Assembly: GCA_947462335.1 (NCBI GenBank)
Contig: OX381708.1
Coordinates: forward strand, 9,424,001 to 9,488,000
DNA length: 64,000 nt
DNA from: Harmothoe impar
Lineage: Eukaryota; Annelida; Polychaeta; Phyllodocida; Polynoidae
Direction of reading: 5' to 3'
The position numbers were made by a program, and so were the translations under genes. The notes under the pieces were generated by a model, which worked only from the letters and a program-made list of their open reading frames with translations, did not search any database and was not told where the DNA came from. Each line of letters opens with the position of its first letter. Position 1 is the first letter of the stretch. Shown in pieces: positions 41,701 to 52,755 of this stretch.

Positions 41701-44533
41701 AAATATTTAACCGTTTTCAACAAAAATAAAATGAAAAAATTTAAATGAAAAAAAAAGAGCATTTCAGTAGTAAAATACCAAAATAGGATAGACCCAAAAG
41801 AATAAGGTAAGTACCTCCGGTACCGTAAAACCCCAGTTAAATGCCGACCCTTTTTGGCTATTTGGGGCATACATCGGTTAATAAAATTTTCTCAAATTAT
41901 ACTATCATAATCTGTCAATTCTGTACATTTTTGTTTCCCCAATAAGAATTTTTTCAGGCATTGCATATGTTTGAATAAGCATGTGGTATTACCAAAATTA
42001 TCAAAATCGATTAAAGATGCCGTGAAATATGTTTAGAATTTAGTCAGAATGGGCTTGGTAGGCTCCATGTGGAGGGTCGGAAGTTAAAATGACCCCAAAA
42101 TTGGCCTATAGCATTTCTCAAGTTTGAATAGGGGGTCATTTATGACCGAGGTTTTAGGGTAGTCAACTTCCTTTAACTTTCCCTTCCCTTCCTCTATTGC
42201 AGAATAAGTTTCTGCACGGCTGACAAAGCACACGACAAAATCTTCGCTTACGTCGCTCGAAACACAGAAAACGAGACGATGGAGTGTCATGCCTTCCTCT
42301 GCCCCAAACGTAAAATAGCCCAAGCGGTGACCCTGACTGTGGCACAGGCCTTCAATGTGGCACAGGAGGAGTGGGAGGATAAGCAGCGGAAGGAAGAGCA
42401 GAATAAAAACACGGTCAGTTTATTCTCTCTTTTCTTCTTGTGATGAAACGGAAAAAAATTTACGCCGATTTTTGTGAATTTCTTCACAATTTTGGGTGTA
42501 TCCCCAACTGACGGGCGATACTGCGGAGGCATGATTGAAGAAACTTAAGAGTTTTGAGTGGATCTCTGTATTTATTTCAGTTAATTATTGATTAACTTAT
42601 ATTTAAAGATAACATTTAAAGATTGAATTCATAGTCATTTTGGTGATGTCCCTAAGGAGTTTGAGTTGAGTTTTGGATATTTTTACTGCAAGACATCTCC
42701 GGTAACGAAGTTCTTGTAGTTTTTTCAATGTTTCTGTACATACTTAATTACTAAGGACCATATTATTGACCAACTACATATCAGTATAAGACAGTAGCTG
42801 TGAAGAACGAAATCTCGACAGGGATGTGCTAAAGGCCAATGATATACTTAACTAAAGTAATTTTATTTTTTCCACGTGAAATAAACTTTTTTTTGGTATT
42901 TCCCCACAGAGAGCATTGTCGGCACAAGCTAACTCGGACAAGACGTCGCCCAAACCCAACGGTACGTCAGCAAAACCAAACGGTACAACGACAAAACCCA
43001 ACGGTAACGTCTTCACTAATGGCGGCCCTCGGCACCACACGGAGCAACGAGACATTGGCCTTATCAACTTTGACGACAGTCCGACGACGGAATCACCGCC
43101 GGTACCGCCACGACAAAATATATGCAGCAGTATGTAACATATTGTTGGTTTAGTATGAATGAGGTGTAGGATTAATAAGGTCATTGACAACGCTGCACAT
43201 TATGTAGACGAAGTAAAAATGATGAGAACAAAGTTATACTTTCAACAAATAATAAAACAAGTGATCACGGTAGAAAAAAGTGTTCTGATACCATAATAAC
43301 TATATTCAATATAGGTGGCAGAGAAATGGTATGGATCCTGTGTCTAATCAGTATGTAAGGTAGTCCTTTATTACATCATTTTAAAACTTACAAGTTTTGT
43401 TTAACACTATACTCTCGTATTTCAGTAGAATTCCTACAATCAAATACGAATTCAGCCCCACCAGTTCAAATGGTAAGAACAAGTTGAAAAACATTACTTG
43501 AAAAACTAGCTACTATTGATACAGTTCCGGTATATATGAAGAAATGTCAGTAGTTATACATAACATTTTGCTCTAGAATTACAATCAGAAAAGTACACTA
43601 GAATGTCTTTGACTTTAAAGCCATAACCTTGGTATCAGTTCAATAACCGAGACAGAAAAATATACAGTGTAAATAAAATATTTGGTGTAAATTCTTAAAA
43701 TACACTTTTGGGGGAAAAGATTGCATTCGTTATACTAATTCTTTGTGTATACTTTCAGGGATTTGACGATAATTTTGTAGAAGAAGATGAATTTTCAAGG
43801 TAAGGCAGTTTCCGTTTAAATTTTAGATCAATTTATACGTCACATTAGATTTGAGTGCTCAAGTGACATTTCAAGACCCCTCAACCTGGCACAAGAGCAG
43901 AACAGTGTCCGTACTCGAAATTATTGATAGCCCATCCTAGTTGTTCAGATTTAAATTGGTTTTGATTAACTACTATTAGGGACGTGGTCCTAAAATATAC
44001 TGATTCATCTACGAATATTTTGTCTAAAAACATACGTTCAAAGTTTCCGAGTTACCGTAAAACCCCGCCTTTAAGACGACCCCACCTACACATTGTCTCG
44101 TACAAAAAAACTTTGAGAATCAATTTCATTATAATATATTATATGAAAAAGCCGCCTTTAAGACGAGCCCATACTTCTACAAATCCGTCTTGTGGAGAAA
44201 AAATATCCCCAAAAAATAAAGGTGGCATTTTATGGTCCTTGATACATGCTCAAAAGTCTGAATTTGATAACAATTTCCATTTTCCCGTTGCTCAGTTTAG
44301 CGCAGTCGCGGAGTGGTCCCGTCAGCAGCACCAACAGCCCCTTTAGTCAGACCCTGGACGACCCTTTTGGCTCCAGCTTCTCTCCCTTCTCCAACCCTTT
44401 CCTCGGCCGCCGACTCCAAACCGGTCTCCGGGCGGAGGATTTAGACGAGGGCGTGGATGAACTCATGAACGGCCAGTCAGACCCGTGCCACCTCCAGCGA
44501 CAACCGTCCATCGACGACCTGCTGTCGTTGTGA
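38633..44533 (+). CDS. LDLRAP1: LDLRAP1/ARH-like clathrin adaptor, seven exons seen, 5' exon missing
   Basis: Adaptor that links NPxY-type receptor tails to clathrin and AP-2 during endocytosis. Exons: 38633-38793, 40345-40460, 42203-42413, 42910-43129, 43426-43472, 43759-43799, 44296-44533. All junctions are GT/AG and all phases agree, giving about 344 visible residues against 308 in human LDLRAP1. Residues about 10-165 form a PTB domain (EGVTFYLKLVGSTLVEE, LPKMALTVSTRGIRVL, VTIYRISFCTADKAHDK, MECHAFLC, AQAVTLTVAQAF), which matches LDLRAP1 better than GULP1 or DAB. The tail has a clathrin-box-like LINFDD, a Pro-rich PPVPPR, the AP-2 type motif DDPFGSSF, an EH-binding NPF, and an acidic FDDNFVEEDEF. 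The start codon and residues before EFADRW are upstream and not found. The introns are loaded with MITEs. Orthology is likely but not proven. Confidence 0.85.
38815..39001. mobile_element. TWA-class MITE (family B) in the adaptor intron
   Basis: GGGAGTGTTCATTTATTAGT and AATTAATAAATGAACACTCC ends with TAA on both sides (38812-38814 and 39002-39004). It sits inside the CCCTTTAAGGAC end of a family A element, only 22 bp past the exon A donor. Confidence 0.88.
39003..39100. mobile_element. Family A fragment in the adaptor intron
   Basis: Continuation of the family A element split by the family B insertion: AAGGACCGCATCATGCC, then the hairpin CATGATGCATAAATGCAGCC...CTGCATTCATGCATCA. It ends abruptly at the exon-derived duplicate. 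Confidence 0.75.
39105..39166 (+). pseudogene. Truncated duplicate of PTB exon A (3' half) with donor
   Basis: The segment repeats the last 62 bases of exon A (GAGGACGGGGCCAGTTACGG to AACATG) plus the donor GTGAGT and the following CTTTAACCCTTTAAGG. It has several differences, nearly all synonymous, and one Ala-to-Val change. The join to upstream sequence creates CAACAG just before it, a possible acceptor. It could be a decoy exon. Confidence 0.85.
39177..39715. mobile_element. Family A (TTAA) element with intact ends, carrying a nested hAT-like MITE
   Basis: Best terminal example of the family: TTAA-CCCTTTAAGGACGGCATG on the left and ACCTTAAAGGG-TTAA on the right, so the duplication is TTAA. 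Both inner hairpins are present. The element at 39270-39574 interrupts it. Confidence 0.9.
39270..39574. mobile_element. 305-bp hAT-like foldback MITE nested in family A
   Basis: Ends CACAGGTTTTAACAAGAC and GTCTTGTTAAAACCTGTG are inverted. CTTCGGGA flanks both sides as a perfect 8-bp duplication (39262-39269 and 39575-39582). The arms stay paired for about 85 bp, including CAGGCTATACAG-type and CTGCAGACTTTTAG words. Confidence 0.92.
40345..40460 (+). CDS. LDLRAP1: Adaptor gene exon B (PTB middle)
   Basis: Acceptor CCTGTTTCAG, donor GTAAGT at 40461. Starts in phase 0 with AKLNGKKK and ends after TAC AG within the Arg codon of VTIYR. Its last 46 bases or so are the seed of the array that follows. 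Confidence 0.88.
40461..41690 (+). repeat. Minisatellite made from exon B's end and its splice donor
   Basis: The unit is GTAAGTAGACTAAGG, then GTCCTCAACATGGCC, ACCAAGGAGGTCAAGG, CTGACGTCACCATCTACAG: 65-66 bp, or 56-57 bp when GAGGTCAAG is deleted. The last part is the coding end of exon B. GTAAGT occurs 20 times in register, at 40461, 40517, 40582, 40647, 40712, 40769, 40833, 40899, 40965, 41023, 41080, 41136, 41192, 41248, 41304, 41369, 41425, 41490, 41556 and 41622. The final unit (41688) is diverged to GTAGGG. Each unit has CTACAG directly before GTAAGT, and most carry the palindrome TGACGTCA. Confidence 0.95.
41823..42162. mobile_element. TA-class MITE, CCGTAAAACCCCAGTTAA type
   Basis: Left end CCGTAAAACCCCAGTTAAAT with the inverted partner GACCGAGGTTTTAGGG-TA near 42160. 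The body has GACCCTTTTTGG and CCAAAATTGG words. It lies just upstream of the exon C acceptor. Confidence 0.6.
42203..42413 (+). CDS. LDLRAP1: Adaptor gene exon C (PTB end)
   Basis: Acceptor CTCTATTGCAG, donor GTCAGT. Completes the Arg codon, then runs ISFCTADKAHDK through VAQEEWEDKQRK. It ends in phase 0. This is the most conserved part of the gene. Confidence 0.92.
42910..43129 (+). CDS. LDLRAP1: Adaptor gene exon D (linker and clathrin box)
   Basis: Acceptor TTCCCCACAG, donor GTATGT. Encodes a PNGT repeat (KPNGTSAKPNGTTTKPNG), LINFDD and PPVPPR. The frame would reach a stop seven bases past the donor, so splicing is needed. Confidence 0.82.
43426..43472 (+). CDS. LDLRAP1: Adaptor gene exon E (small)
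   Basis: 47 bp between TCGTATTTCAG and GTAAGA. The phase fits exon D and exon F and gives IEFLQSNTNSAPPVQM across the junction. Confidence 0.75.
43759..43799 (+). CDS. LDLRAP1: Adaptor gene exon F (small acidic)
   Basis: 41 bp between ATACTTTCAG and GTAAGG. Encodes GFDDNFVEEDEFS and ends two bases into the next codon. Confidence 0.78.
44055..44225. mobile_element. TA-class MITE, family D, partial
   Basis: TACCGTAAAACCCCGCCTTT left end with TTTAAGACG repeated. The right end seems to be the decayed GGTGGCATTTTATGG near 44232. Located in the last intron. Confidence 0.65.
44296..44533 (+). CDS. LDLRAP1: Adaptor gene exon G (terminal, AP-2 and EH motifs)
   Basis: Acceptor GTTGCTCAG. The first base completes AGT (Ser). 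Encodes the DDPFG and SNPF motifs, DLDEGVDELMNG, and ends QPSIDDLLSL with TGA at 44531-44533. An alternative acceptor five bases further in would shift the frame. Confidence 0.85.
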
Positions 44534-44731
44534 CGGCTCTGCGGGCTGGTGACGGCGGCGGCTTTGTCGCGTCCCGTCATGGTCGTTGTCTTCAGCACGG
44601 TTAATCTCGAGATTCACGCGCCACCACTTGAAGAACGCAGCCTCACTTTGTAAACATGCTACTATAAACAAACACTCACTGCATCAATGTCTGTATTTAA
44701 GTGAAGTAAATGTGCTTAAAGGAGGACTTTA
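44534..44731 (+). other. Probable 3' UTR of the adaptor gene
   Basis: The GC-rich composition of the last exon continues to about 44650 and then falls. No canonical AATAAA is evident before the MITE at 44732, so the polyadenylation site is not placed. Confidence 0.4.
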
Positions 44732-44955
44732 ACCCATAAAGAGCCTATGTGGCAGTAATTCATCATGCCCTTGTTGTCATGATACATGAATGCAGCTCTA
44801 GCTAGTGCTTCATTTAAGTATCATGCTGAACTGATGGGGTTGAGACACTCCCGAAGGGTTGGCATTATGCACCAAAGCAGCACCGACGAGTCACAAGCCG
44901 GGGCTGCTTTGGTGCATCATGACAACAAATGTAGACATGCATCTTTAAAGTTATA
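44732..44955. mobile_element. Family A (TTAA) double-hairpin element
   Basis: Contains GTCATGATACATGAATGCAG, GATGGGGTTGAGACACTCCC and GCTTTGGTGCATCATGACAA in order. The ends are moderately decayed. Confidence 0.75.
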
Positions 44956-46800
44956 TTTAATTTAAGTAAATACCAATTAAAGCCACTGAAATGCCATTCA
45001 TGATAATGACCTTCTCGTGACATTTACATGGCATTACTGATCTTAAAGTATTCATTTAACAGCATCTTAAACCTGCTTAAATGCAAATATCCATGTAATG
45101 TGTGTGAATGTTGGCATTAAAGCAAAGATTTGACTGCTTAAAGTCACACTTTAAGCAACTTTAATTCAAATTAATGTCATTTAAAGCTGCTTAAGTATCT
45201 GAATGACCTTACCATGACATTTACTGAACTTTAATCTGTATCCGTATTATGAGTTTGCTTGAATGCCAACGTTCATGCAGCATCGTGTAATCCATGTAAC
45301 GTGCTAGTACACCGCAAACTGTCATACCCATGCGTAGGGACTGTGTTGCCTGCTACGAGTGGGAGCGCTTAGCATGTGCGTCATTTTGTCAAGAGGCTTC
45401 GCCTAAAGTGTTACGATATATCTCACCAGGGGCGCTTTGTTTCAATGCAAATTGAAATAGCGGGTACTTCTGAAAGTGTATCTCACACTGACACGAGACT
45501 TGTCGGTCGTGGCTTTAGGTTATAAAAGCTGTAAAATGACATAACTTGAGTATTTCATAGCGAATGTACATATATACGCCATATTGGCGAGTTGACATAG
45601 TTATGTTATATGTCACCTAGAAGCATAGATTCCTGCTTCTTCTTGTTGCTGGAATTCCTGAACTATAGTTTGTTAATTTGCAGAAAGTTGACCAAAAATG
45701 ATAACATTACCCGCTTTTTGCAAATCGTCAAGTGACATTTCTGCAGGGTCGAGGGATAATTTTTGCTAACTGTGCTATCACGTCAAGAAGTGTATCTTAT
45801 TATGGGGTCGGCTGTGTTGGAAAGAATTATTTCGATAGATATATGATCTATGACGGTTTCTATAACTAATGGTTTGTAATACACCGCGGCTAGTATTTTC
45901 AATTTAATCATATTTACCATTTCATTATGGCTTATGATAGCCTCTGATGCGTGCGGCAAGTCTGCCCTCTGTCGGTATTTGAGATACCGGGATATATATC
46001 CATTCAGCTAAATCTCTGCACTCCCACCTCACCTTATTCTGCACCTTTTTCTCAGTTCATGATTAGTTATATTTCTTTAGTTTCATGATTAGTTATATTT
46101 CTTGAGTTAATGATTCATTTTATTTATTACCAGAACAGTGAAGTTCTGTTATTAGTTTTTCCACTAAATATCGTGCAAACCGCAGTAACCACTTTTTTAT
46201 TACCGGTACTCCTTTTAATGGGACGACAACTTACAATTGGAATTTCACAATATAGCACCTTCCGGTATATCGAGTCAAATCAATTATTTGATCAAACTGT
46301 GTATAAAGATATAGATCATCTATTTGAGGGTATGATTGGAAATTACTATTTTGTTTACCGGTACATATTTCCCTAATGGTCAAGCGGTTGATGATTTTGA
46401 TTATACAAATGGGTAAAAGTCTATATTGGAACCAAAAATATATATGTAATAATATAACACCATGTTCATACTTCGAATTATAGTTTAATAAGAGAGATGG
46501 TGTTAGATACTTTGAGTTATGTTTCTACTTGACCTCACGGCGTAAAGTAGATGTATAGTTTAGTCCTGTTACTATGGTTACTATAAGACTACTTTTTACA
46601 GTTTACAAGTCTCTGGTTTTAAGACTCATAATCATCACTGTTTGTTCGGTAAATTGATGAATACAGACTCAAAGATCTTCTAGGTCAAGGACCTCTGGAA
46701 CTCTTTTTTCATACTCATTCACAATGAAATAGATCTGGTAACATTTTACGTATTATTTTTGTATCGGCATCCCCTCCCCTCATGGCCTGTTCAGTGCTTA
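44956..46800. other. Gene-free stretch of 1.8 kb
   Basis: AT-rich sequence. An 88-codon ORF at 46110-46376 is hydrophobic in places but has no recognisable domain or splice context. There are no terminal inverted repeats. Words of the CTTAAA type recur at 44950-45200. Confidence 0.4.
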
Positions 46801-46840
46801 TCGTAAAGTCTCGTGTATAAGTCGAACCCTCATATAAGCC
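46801..46840. mobile_element. Family C MITE end fragment
   Basis: TATCGTAAAGTCTCGTGTAT followed by AAGTCGAACCCTC. Only the left end is recognisable. Confidence 0.5.
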
Positions 46841-47350
46841 TCTGATTTGTAACAGCGAGGCGAGTTACTCGCACGGTGCTTAACGACGGAGAACAACCTT
46901 GAACTCTGACCTTAGCGTGACCTTGATATGGGCTTGTTCCATCTCACACTCAGGAACAAACAAAGCTTCATTTAAGATAAAATCAAGTTGTGGTTTTTCT
47001 CATACATTAAGGACAGACAAAGAAAGTTTTGCATTGTATTTTGACACTTGTGCACCTGAAATAGTTTGCAGCCGAATTGTATTTAACAATTTAAAGGGCT
47101 GCATAGTGCTTTAATAGGGTGCCTAAGTCTCGCGATAAAATGTTGGCGTAATTTTTTCTCCCTCTTTACCTGAAAAAATGTAGGGTAGCCTATACTGGTC
47201 CTAGATCTGAAATATTAAGGCTCAACTTCCTGATTTTAGTGGAGATCTCTGGATACAAAAATGTATTCTTCAAGCTTGTGGGCGATAAAATGTGTTGCCA
47301 AGAAGAGCACGGAAGACAGCGATCTCGTGATAGGACTTGGGCACCCTATG
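46841..47350. other. Gene-free stretch
   Basis: A 71-codon ORF without domain. Nothing else can be assigned. Confidence 0.35.
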
Positions 47351-47351
47351 T

Positions 47352-47515
47352 GTCATGCCCTTTTATCGTCATGATGCATGATGACCGTACAGGGTTGATA
47401 CACTCCCAAAGGGTAATAATGATGCACAAACGAAGTGCCAGCGATTTACCCACTGGTGCTGCATTGTTGCATCATGATGACAAATGTTGCTATAACGCAA
47501 CATGTCTTCCATAAC
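47352..47515. mobile_element. Family A (TTAA) element, shortened
   Basis: CGTCATGATGCATGATGACC, GATACACTCCCAAAGGG and GTGCTGCATTGTTGCATCAT words are present. The first hairpin is collapsed. Confidence 0.65.
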
Positions 47516-47579
47516 GGGATATTATTAAGGAATAAGAAATAAGATGGTCAAATTGGGTACACCACTAGCTCACAACTCA

Positions 47580-47812
47580 ATACTATTAAGCTCAAAGGTA
47601 TAACCCGCATCTCGCCTATAACCCGCACCTAGACTCTGTGGAAACCCTATAACCCGCTCCCCATGTCTGAAAATTGCTACTTTAGTATTGTACTATACTT
47701 CCAAAAAAACTTGTATAACCCGCACCCCCAACTTCCTAAGTGTGTATAAGCCGCAGCTGGGGTTTGTTTCACGTATAACCCGCGGGTTATACTGGGAATT
47801 TTCAGGATTGGT
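47580..47812. mobile_element. TATAACCCGC-type MITE
   Basis: Repeats TATAACCCGC six times. The right part reads CGTATAACCCGCGGGTTATA then CTGGGAATTTTCAGG. This is the same body as 787-977, with decayed termini. Confidence 0.65.
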
Positions 47813-47814
47813 AT

Positions 47815-48755
47815 GATTGTTTTCTGATAAAATCGGAGGAAATGTGTCTATGAGGTGCTTCTGGGTTCTCAAATATTCACTTCCAATATACAAAATATGC
47901 TTGTATTGTTAGCCCTAAAGAAACCAGTGTCGAGCTTTGGACATCTACCGTAGTGCTTTTATAATATGGGAACATAGTTAGCCAGGTGGTCATTTCACAT
48001 AACTATAACGTCTACTGTAAGTGTTTCCCATCTTTATGCTGTTTTGTTATACTTGTACTTCACTTGCCAATCGAATAGTGCTTGATTGATATATAACATT
48101 GAACCTCAGTGGAAAATTATATGTTTTGTATGATTCACATATATCTATATTTATCTGAAACATGTACACTTGGGGCTTGGAGTGATTTCTCTGTATTCTC
48201 GAGATTATAAAAGGCAGGGCATCCAAGATTTCTTCCGAGTAATAGATGTGAGCACAAAAAATGAGTTATCTGGACTATTTAACCTAGTCGTGTATGTGAG
48301 TCATGATTTAAGCACAATGCAAAACGGTGGGATGTATGATATGAAAATGGTGTCGACTTTGTCTTGTCTTGTTCAGCGTCTTTATATCCTGTCAAACAGC
48401 ACAACGTCTATTCGCTCAATATCGCATGCGACAAGCCATTTGTGACCTGCTTTAACTAAATGGGTCTGAAGTTGCACTTTGAAGAGCCTAACTATGGGCT
48501 GTTTAAGTAGTATAGGGGAGAAAAGATGTAATTTCAAAAGTATTAAAAAAAACATCGATCTTGGCCAATATACTACTTATCACATACCAAATGAAAGCTC
48601 CTGATGAGCTGTAAACGAATATGGTAATATTAAAACATTTTGATAATAAGTGCTACTTTCGACCCGTTTTGTGAAAACGGGTCACATTTTGTTATGGAAA
48701 GAATGTCAAATGTCACTGTGACATTGCTGTCTGTATGTGAATGGTTCAGACTGCG
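47815..48755. other. Gene-free stretch
   Basis: A 91-codon ORF (48170-48445) has no domain. A small hairpin GACCCGTTTTGTGAAAACGG lies at 48661. Nothing else is recognised. Confidence 0.35.
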
Positions 48756-48757
48756 CT

Positions 48758-48990
48758 TACCGTAAAAGCTTGTGTATAAACGTACCTCGCATATTAGCCG
48801 TGCTCTTAACGTGGACAAATTATATAAGCCGCACAGGGGTTCTGAAAATAGCTGATTTAGTACTGTACTATTCTTTAAAAAACTCTTGTATAAGCAGCGC
48901 CCTATGTGAACATGTTTAGTATCAAAAGAAAGCTGAGTCTGACTTGCGTACGAGCCGTGGCTTTAACGCCAGTTTTTGCGTAGCACAAAC
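48758..48990. mobile_element. Family C MITE, decayed
   Basis: TACCGTAAAAGCTTGTGTAT left end. AGCCGCACAGGGG, GTTTAGTATCAAAAGAAAGC and AGCCGTGGCTT words match other family C bodies. The right end is GCACAAACCGTACGG. Confidence 0.6.
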
Positions 48991-49227
48991 CGTACGGTCA
49001 TGTATTGTAGGTGTACTTTATTCCGCGGGGTATTATTTTCCGTGTCATGTACATGCTGCATATGAGGCGTATGTACCAATACAGGCTCTCTGTTGGGACC
49101 ATTGGTGGGTTTAAACCTTTTGTGCTATCTCAATGACGGAATCAAAAAAAGTTAACCCAAATATGATCGTATCGCATGACATTTAATGTAGATATTGTGT
49201 AACAGAGAATCTCCTGTGTACTCACCC

Positions 49228-49355
49228 CAGGAGTGTATCACTTCAGGAGTGTATCGACTCAATACGGTCGGCATGATGCATAAATGCAGCACTGTCAAGT
49301 CACTAGCAAGCTGCATCATAACAAAAATGCCGCGAATATGACTTGAGTTATCAAC
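49228..49355. mobile_element. Family A fragment
   Basis: GGCATGATGCATAAATGCAG and GCTGCATCATAAC words, preceded by two GGAGTGTATC words. Confidence 0.55.
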
Positions 49356-49359
49356 ACGG

Positions 49360-50285
49360 GTGTCAATCGACCAATTGATTCTCACTTTAAATACAACGGC
49401 ACAAAAGCGTAAAAAGCCCGCGCCTGCCCCTCCGCGCTCCGTAGTCTGCTAGGTGGATGCTTTAACACTGTAATATTTAATGGTGCTGACACTGATGCAT
49501 AAACACCCATGGTGAAATTATTATTTTTCTTAATCAAAAATGCTCACTGTGTGAAAATGTGGATGGAAAATATGACCATGCATATGTATATGAAAGTAAA
49601 TGAATTTTTTGAAACATGAATATATATGTTATATGTCAAAAGGATTAAATTACCAGCCATCTTATGATATATTACATGAATCAATATAGAGCTACCATAG
49701 ATAAGGTTTAAAAAAGAGGTGAATAATTGTTTCATATTTTGAGATTGACGCTTATGCAATGCATTCTGAATTGATGCTGATATAATGAAATGCTGCAATG
49801 AATTAGTCGTGGAACATTCGCTTACTTTTCATTACAATTAACAAAATATTTAAGTAAAACGCTGAGCCAATACAATATGAGATTTATGTGTACTAGCTAT
49901 TTTAAAGTAAGTATTTGATGTTTTATAAAATATGTCTTTCCACTGCGCAATTTGTATTATTACTGTATAAAAGATGTGTGCGTAAAACACAATTAAATGA
50001 CATTACACTCATTTGTCACAACTTCCTTATAAATTATACAATGTCCCTCTCTTTATAGTCTTCACTCAGACCTATAAACGGGCTAGAATAAACCAGAAAT
50101 GTCATTTTCCCTACGTTTGCAGGAATTCCAAATTTTCGCTGGAATTTCTGTATTAAATTATATTCGTTTCATACAAGAAATGGACCAAACTGAAAGATTT
50201 CCTCATTTTTGTCGATTGATTGAGTGGTATCTCTGATATTAAACAAAATGTCACACTTTTATTTCACACTAATATAGGAATATTC
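49360..50285. other. Gene-free AT-rich stretch
   Basis: No ORF over 84 codons and no repeats with clear borders. Confidence 0.35.
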
Positions 50286-50288
50286 TGT

Positions 50289-50500
50289 TGACCCTTTAAG
50301 AACGGATGTCACTAAAAGATGACATTTGTTGTCATGATGCACCAATGCAGCCCAGGCGAGTAACTCTGGTGCATCATGCCAATCCTCCGGGAGTGTCCTA
50401 ACACTATAGGGTCGGTATGATGATTGAATGTAGCACTGGCGAGTTACTCACGACCAAGGGCATGATGCATTATGGCAATACACTGTCCTTAAAGGGTTAA
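50289..50500. mobile_element. Family A (TTAA) element
   Basis: TTGACCCTTTAAGAACGGAT on the left and GTCCTTAAAGGGTTAA on the right. The first hairpin is full and the second shortened. Confidence 0.8.
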
Positions 50501-50504
50501 AATT

Positions 50505-52050
50505 AAGGTTCTGTGTCAAAACCTCTTCATCTATTTATGATAAGTTTCTGTTCTGTGGCGGAGTATCCAAGCCTATTCATGTATTTGTTGCAGATATTAA
50601 TTCACCATTACCATCATCCAGTTTTGTTTTATCTCGCTCGCTCGCTGTAATTACCGGTCCCAGTGTCTGTCCAGTCAAGAGCTAATTGTTACTCCTACAA
50701 GTATTTTTGTTGATCAAATGTGATTCAGAAATAAATGTTATTAAAATTGCAACATTCAAGTTTCTTTCTTTCTGTACTATTGATAGCGATGATTATTTGA
50801 GCCATGAAGCTTTTGAAGGCTGCATGATTAAATATTATCTTTGTCTTTGTCAGAACTATTTTGAATTTGTATTTGTCTGAATAAATGAATGTATAATTAT
50901 GTGTAGGTAGCCATAGACGGTAATGTGGAGCACTCAATTTTAATTTAATGGCTTTTTATTTGAATGAAGCCATGTTTAGCAGAGACTGTCTTTCACTATA
51001 ATACCAGAGCTGCCGGAGATATTGGCGCGGGAAAATCGTGGAGACAGCGTTCGTCTGCCCTACTATACTGCATGGCGGGAATGTCATAGCATATCGCAAA
51101 TAGGGTCGTAGTGGCGTAATATTTTCAATCTCCAACTGTGAGTCCAAGGTAGAACTTATGATGGGGCCAGCTTGGGGCACAGTGTATCGCTGAGTAGCGA
51201 CCTGTTTTACTGGTATGTGTAATTATTATGAGAAAACAATAACTAGTGTCAGCCACGTCAAGTCTTATTTAATAAATCATTGAACAAAGACTTGTATTCC
51301 ACACAAAACCAGACAAGTTAAAATTTGATTAATAACATTTTATTAGGGATTTTGTTACATCGAGAAGTGGGACGGGGCTGAATTAAAGTCGCGTCTTATT
51401 TAGTGAGACTTCTTCATCCGATGGTCTAATAAATCAACAACATGGTATCAGAATGATATTCAATTATCTTACATAAATACAATTATGTACAGTCAATTCT
51501 GAACACTTGGTAATGAATTGATAATCCTATGTCAAACAGATTAATGGCAGTATAAGACCCACTGATATAACTTAGAACTCCTCAGATGTGTTCATATATA
51601 TGTCAAATGCACCAGAAATTCTTTTAGGACAATTCAATATTTATTGACGTCAAGTTTTAATACACTTATTCGTTTTTCCATTGGACTCGGCGGTAAATAT
51701 ACCATGATATGTGTAAACATAGATTTTCCATGGAAATTATAAATGGCAAGTTTAGACATTTGTGCATAACTACATGGAATTTTGAATTAAGTAAATAAAT
51801 ATTATAATGGTAGACTAGCAAAGAATATGACAAAAATATCACACAAAATATCACAAGATAAGCAAGTAAAATAAGCTTTATGTATCCAATAGCAGCAGTG
51901 CAGTCATTTGACACTTAATTAAGTAAGAAGCCTCACACCCGGACGACAGGACAAGGGCTTTCCAAAGCATTTTGAATTGTGGCACTAGGACAATTTTAAG
52001 TGCAAAAGAGAATTATCGCATGAGAGTCAAAAATAAGAAATTGGATATGG
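50505..52050. other. Gene-free stretch with a satellite fragment
   Basis: AT-rich sequence without a convincing gene. At 51930-52030, GGACAAGGGCTTTCCAAAGC and GACAATTTTAAGTG are a lone fragment of the dimeric satellite of 1.6-5 kb. Confidence 0.4.
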
Positions 52051-52054
52051 CTAA

Positions 52055-52237
52055 GGCCAAAAATAAGGTAGGGTAGGGTAGGTCGGATTTTTTTATTGAA
52101 TTTTTTTTTACATTGGCCTGAAATACTCTGAAATTAAAAAAAAAAATTTCCAAATTGGATAACAATTTCTAAGGTCGGCCCTCTTTTGCTAGGTAGGGTC
52201 GGGGCACCTGAAACAAACCTTTTTTTTCTTTTGGGCC
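52055..52237. mobile_element. TWA-class MITE, GGCCAAAA ends (family H)
   Basis: GGCCAAAAATAAGG and CTTTTGGGCC ends, TAA on both sides (52052-52054 and 52238-52240). The inner GGTAGGTCGG and GGTAGGGTCGG words are in the orientation expected for family H. Confidence 0.78.
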
Positions 52238-52247
52238 TAATTATGGG

Positions 52248-52300
52248 GTTAGAGTCCCAGTTGTCGGCAGACCTTGTGCCTGGACACTGTAATCCTATGG
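52248..52300. pseudogene. Exon-like fragment, copy 3 (most diverged)
   Basis: CCCAGTTGTCGGCAGACCTT and GTGCCTGGACAC match the start of the fragment at 53124. See that entry. Confidence 0.5.
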
Positions 52301-52712
52301 GATCGCCCTTCTGACCTCATACTGGCCATAGATAACATAAGATCCCCCCCCCTCCTCTAGATATTACACTGTTACATTTCTTGGAGCAATTTAAGTAGAG
52401 TTAAAACTAGGACAATTTTAAGTGACTTTTAATTTTAAAAAATTTTGCCAATTTTTTTAATGAAAAATGATAAAATTGGACAAAAACTGTCATATTTGGT
52501 ATCAAGTTAAAGCTAATAATGCCAGCAATGCAATGGTAAAGAGATAACTAACATTTTCTCCACTTTTAAAATCAATTAATTCTTAACCAATGAAGTGTGA
52601 ATATTGATCACAAAAAACATAAATCATACTACATTGCTTGCAAGTAAAAAAAATTAAATTCTCAGACCTTGGTGCTGAGAAACCACTTTTTTTGAGTGGC
52701 CAAATTGAGTGT

Positions 52713-52755
52713 TTAGACCCCCAGTTGGCGGCGGACCCTGTGCCTGGACACAGTA
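52713..52755. pseudogene. Exon-like fragment, copy 2
   Basis: GTGTTTAGACCCCCAGTTGG and CGGCGGACCCTGTGCCTGGA match the first 30 bases of the 53124 fragment, including the preceding GAGTGTTTAG. It then diverges. Confidence 0.55.

Noticed and set aside
38633..44533. Alternative assignment of the adaptor to GULP1/CED-6 or DAB
   Set aside because: The ISFCTADKAHDK and MECHAFLC / AQAVTLTVAQAF blocks and the clathrin/AP-2 tail fit LDLRAP1 better. A phylogeny was not possible here.
44347..44671. - strand ORFs opposite the last adaptor exon
   Set aside because: Shadows of the GC-rich coding exon. The + strand has splice-consistent, homologous protein.
46110..46376. 88-codon partly hydrophobic ORF
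   Set aside because: No signal peptide pattern, domain or exon context. Expected by chance in AT-rich DNA.
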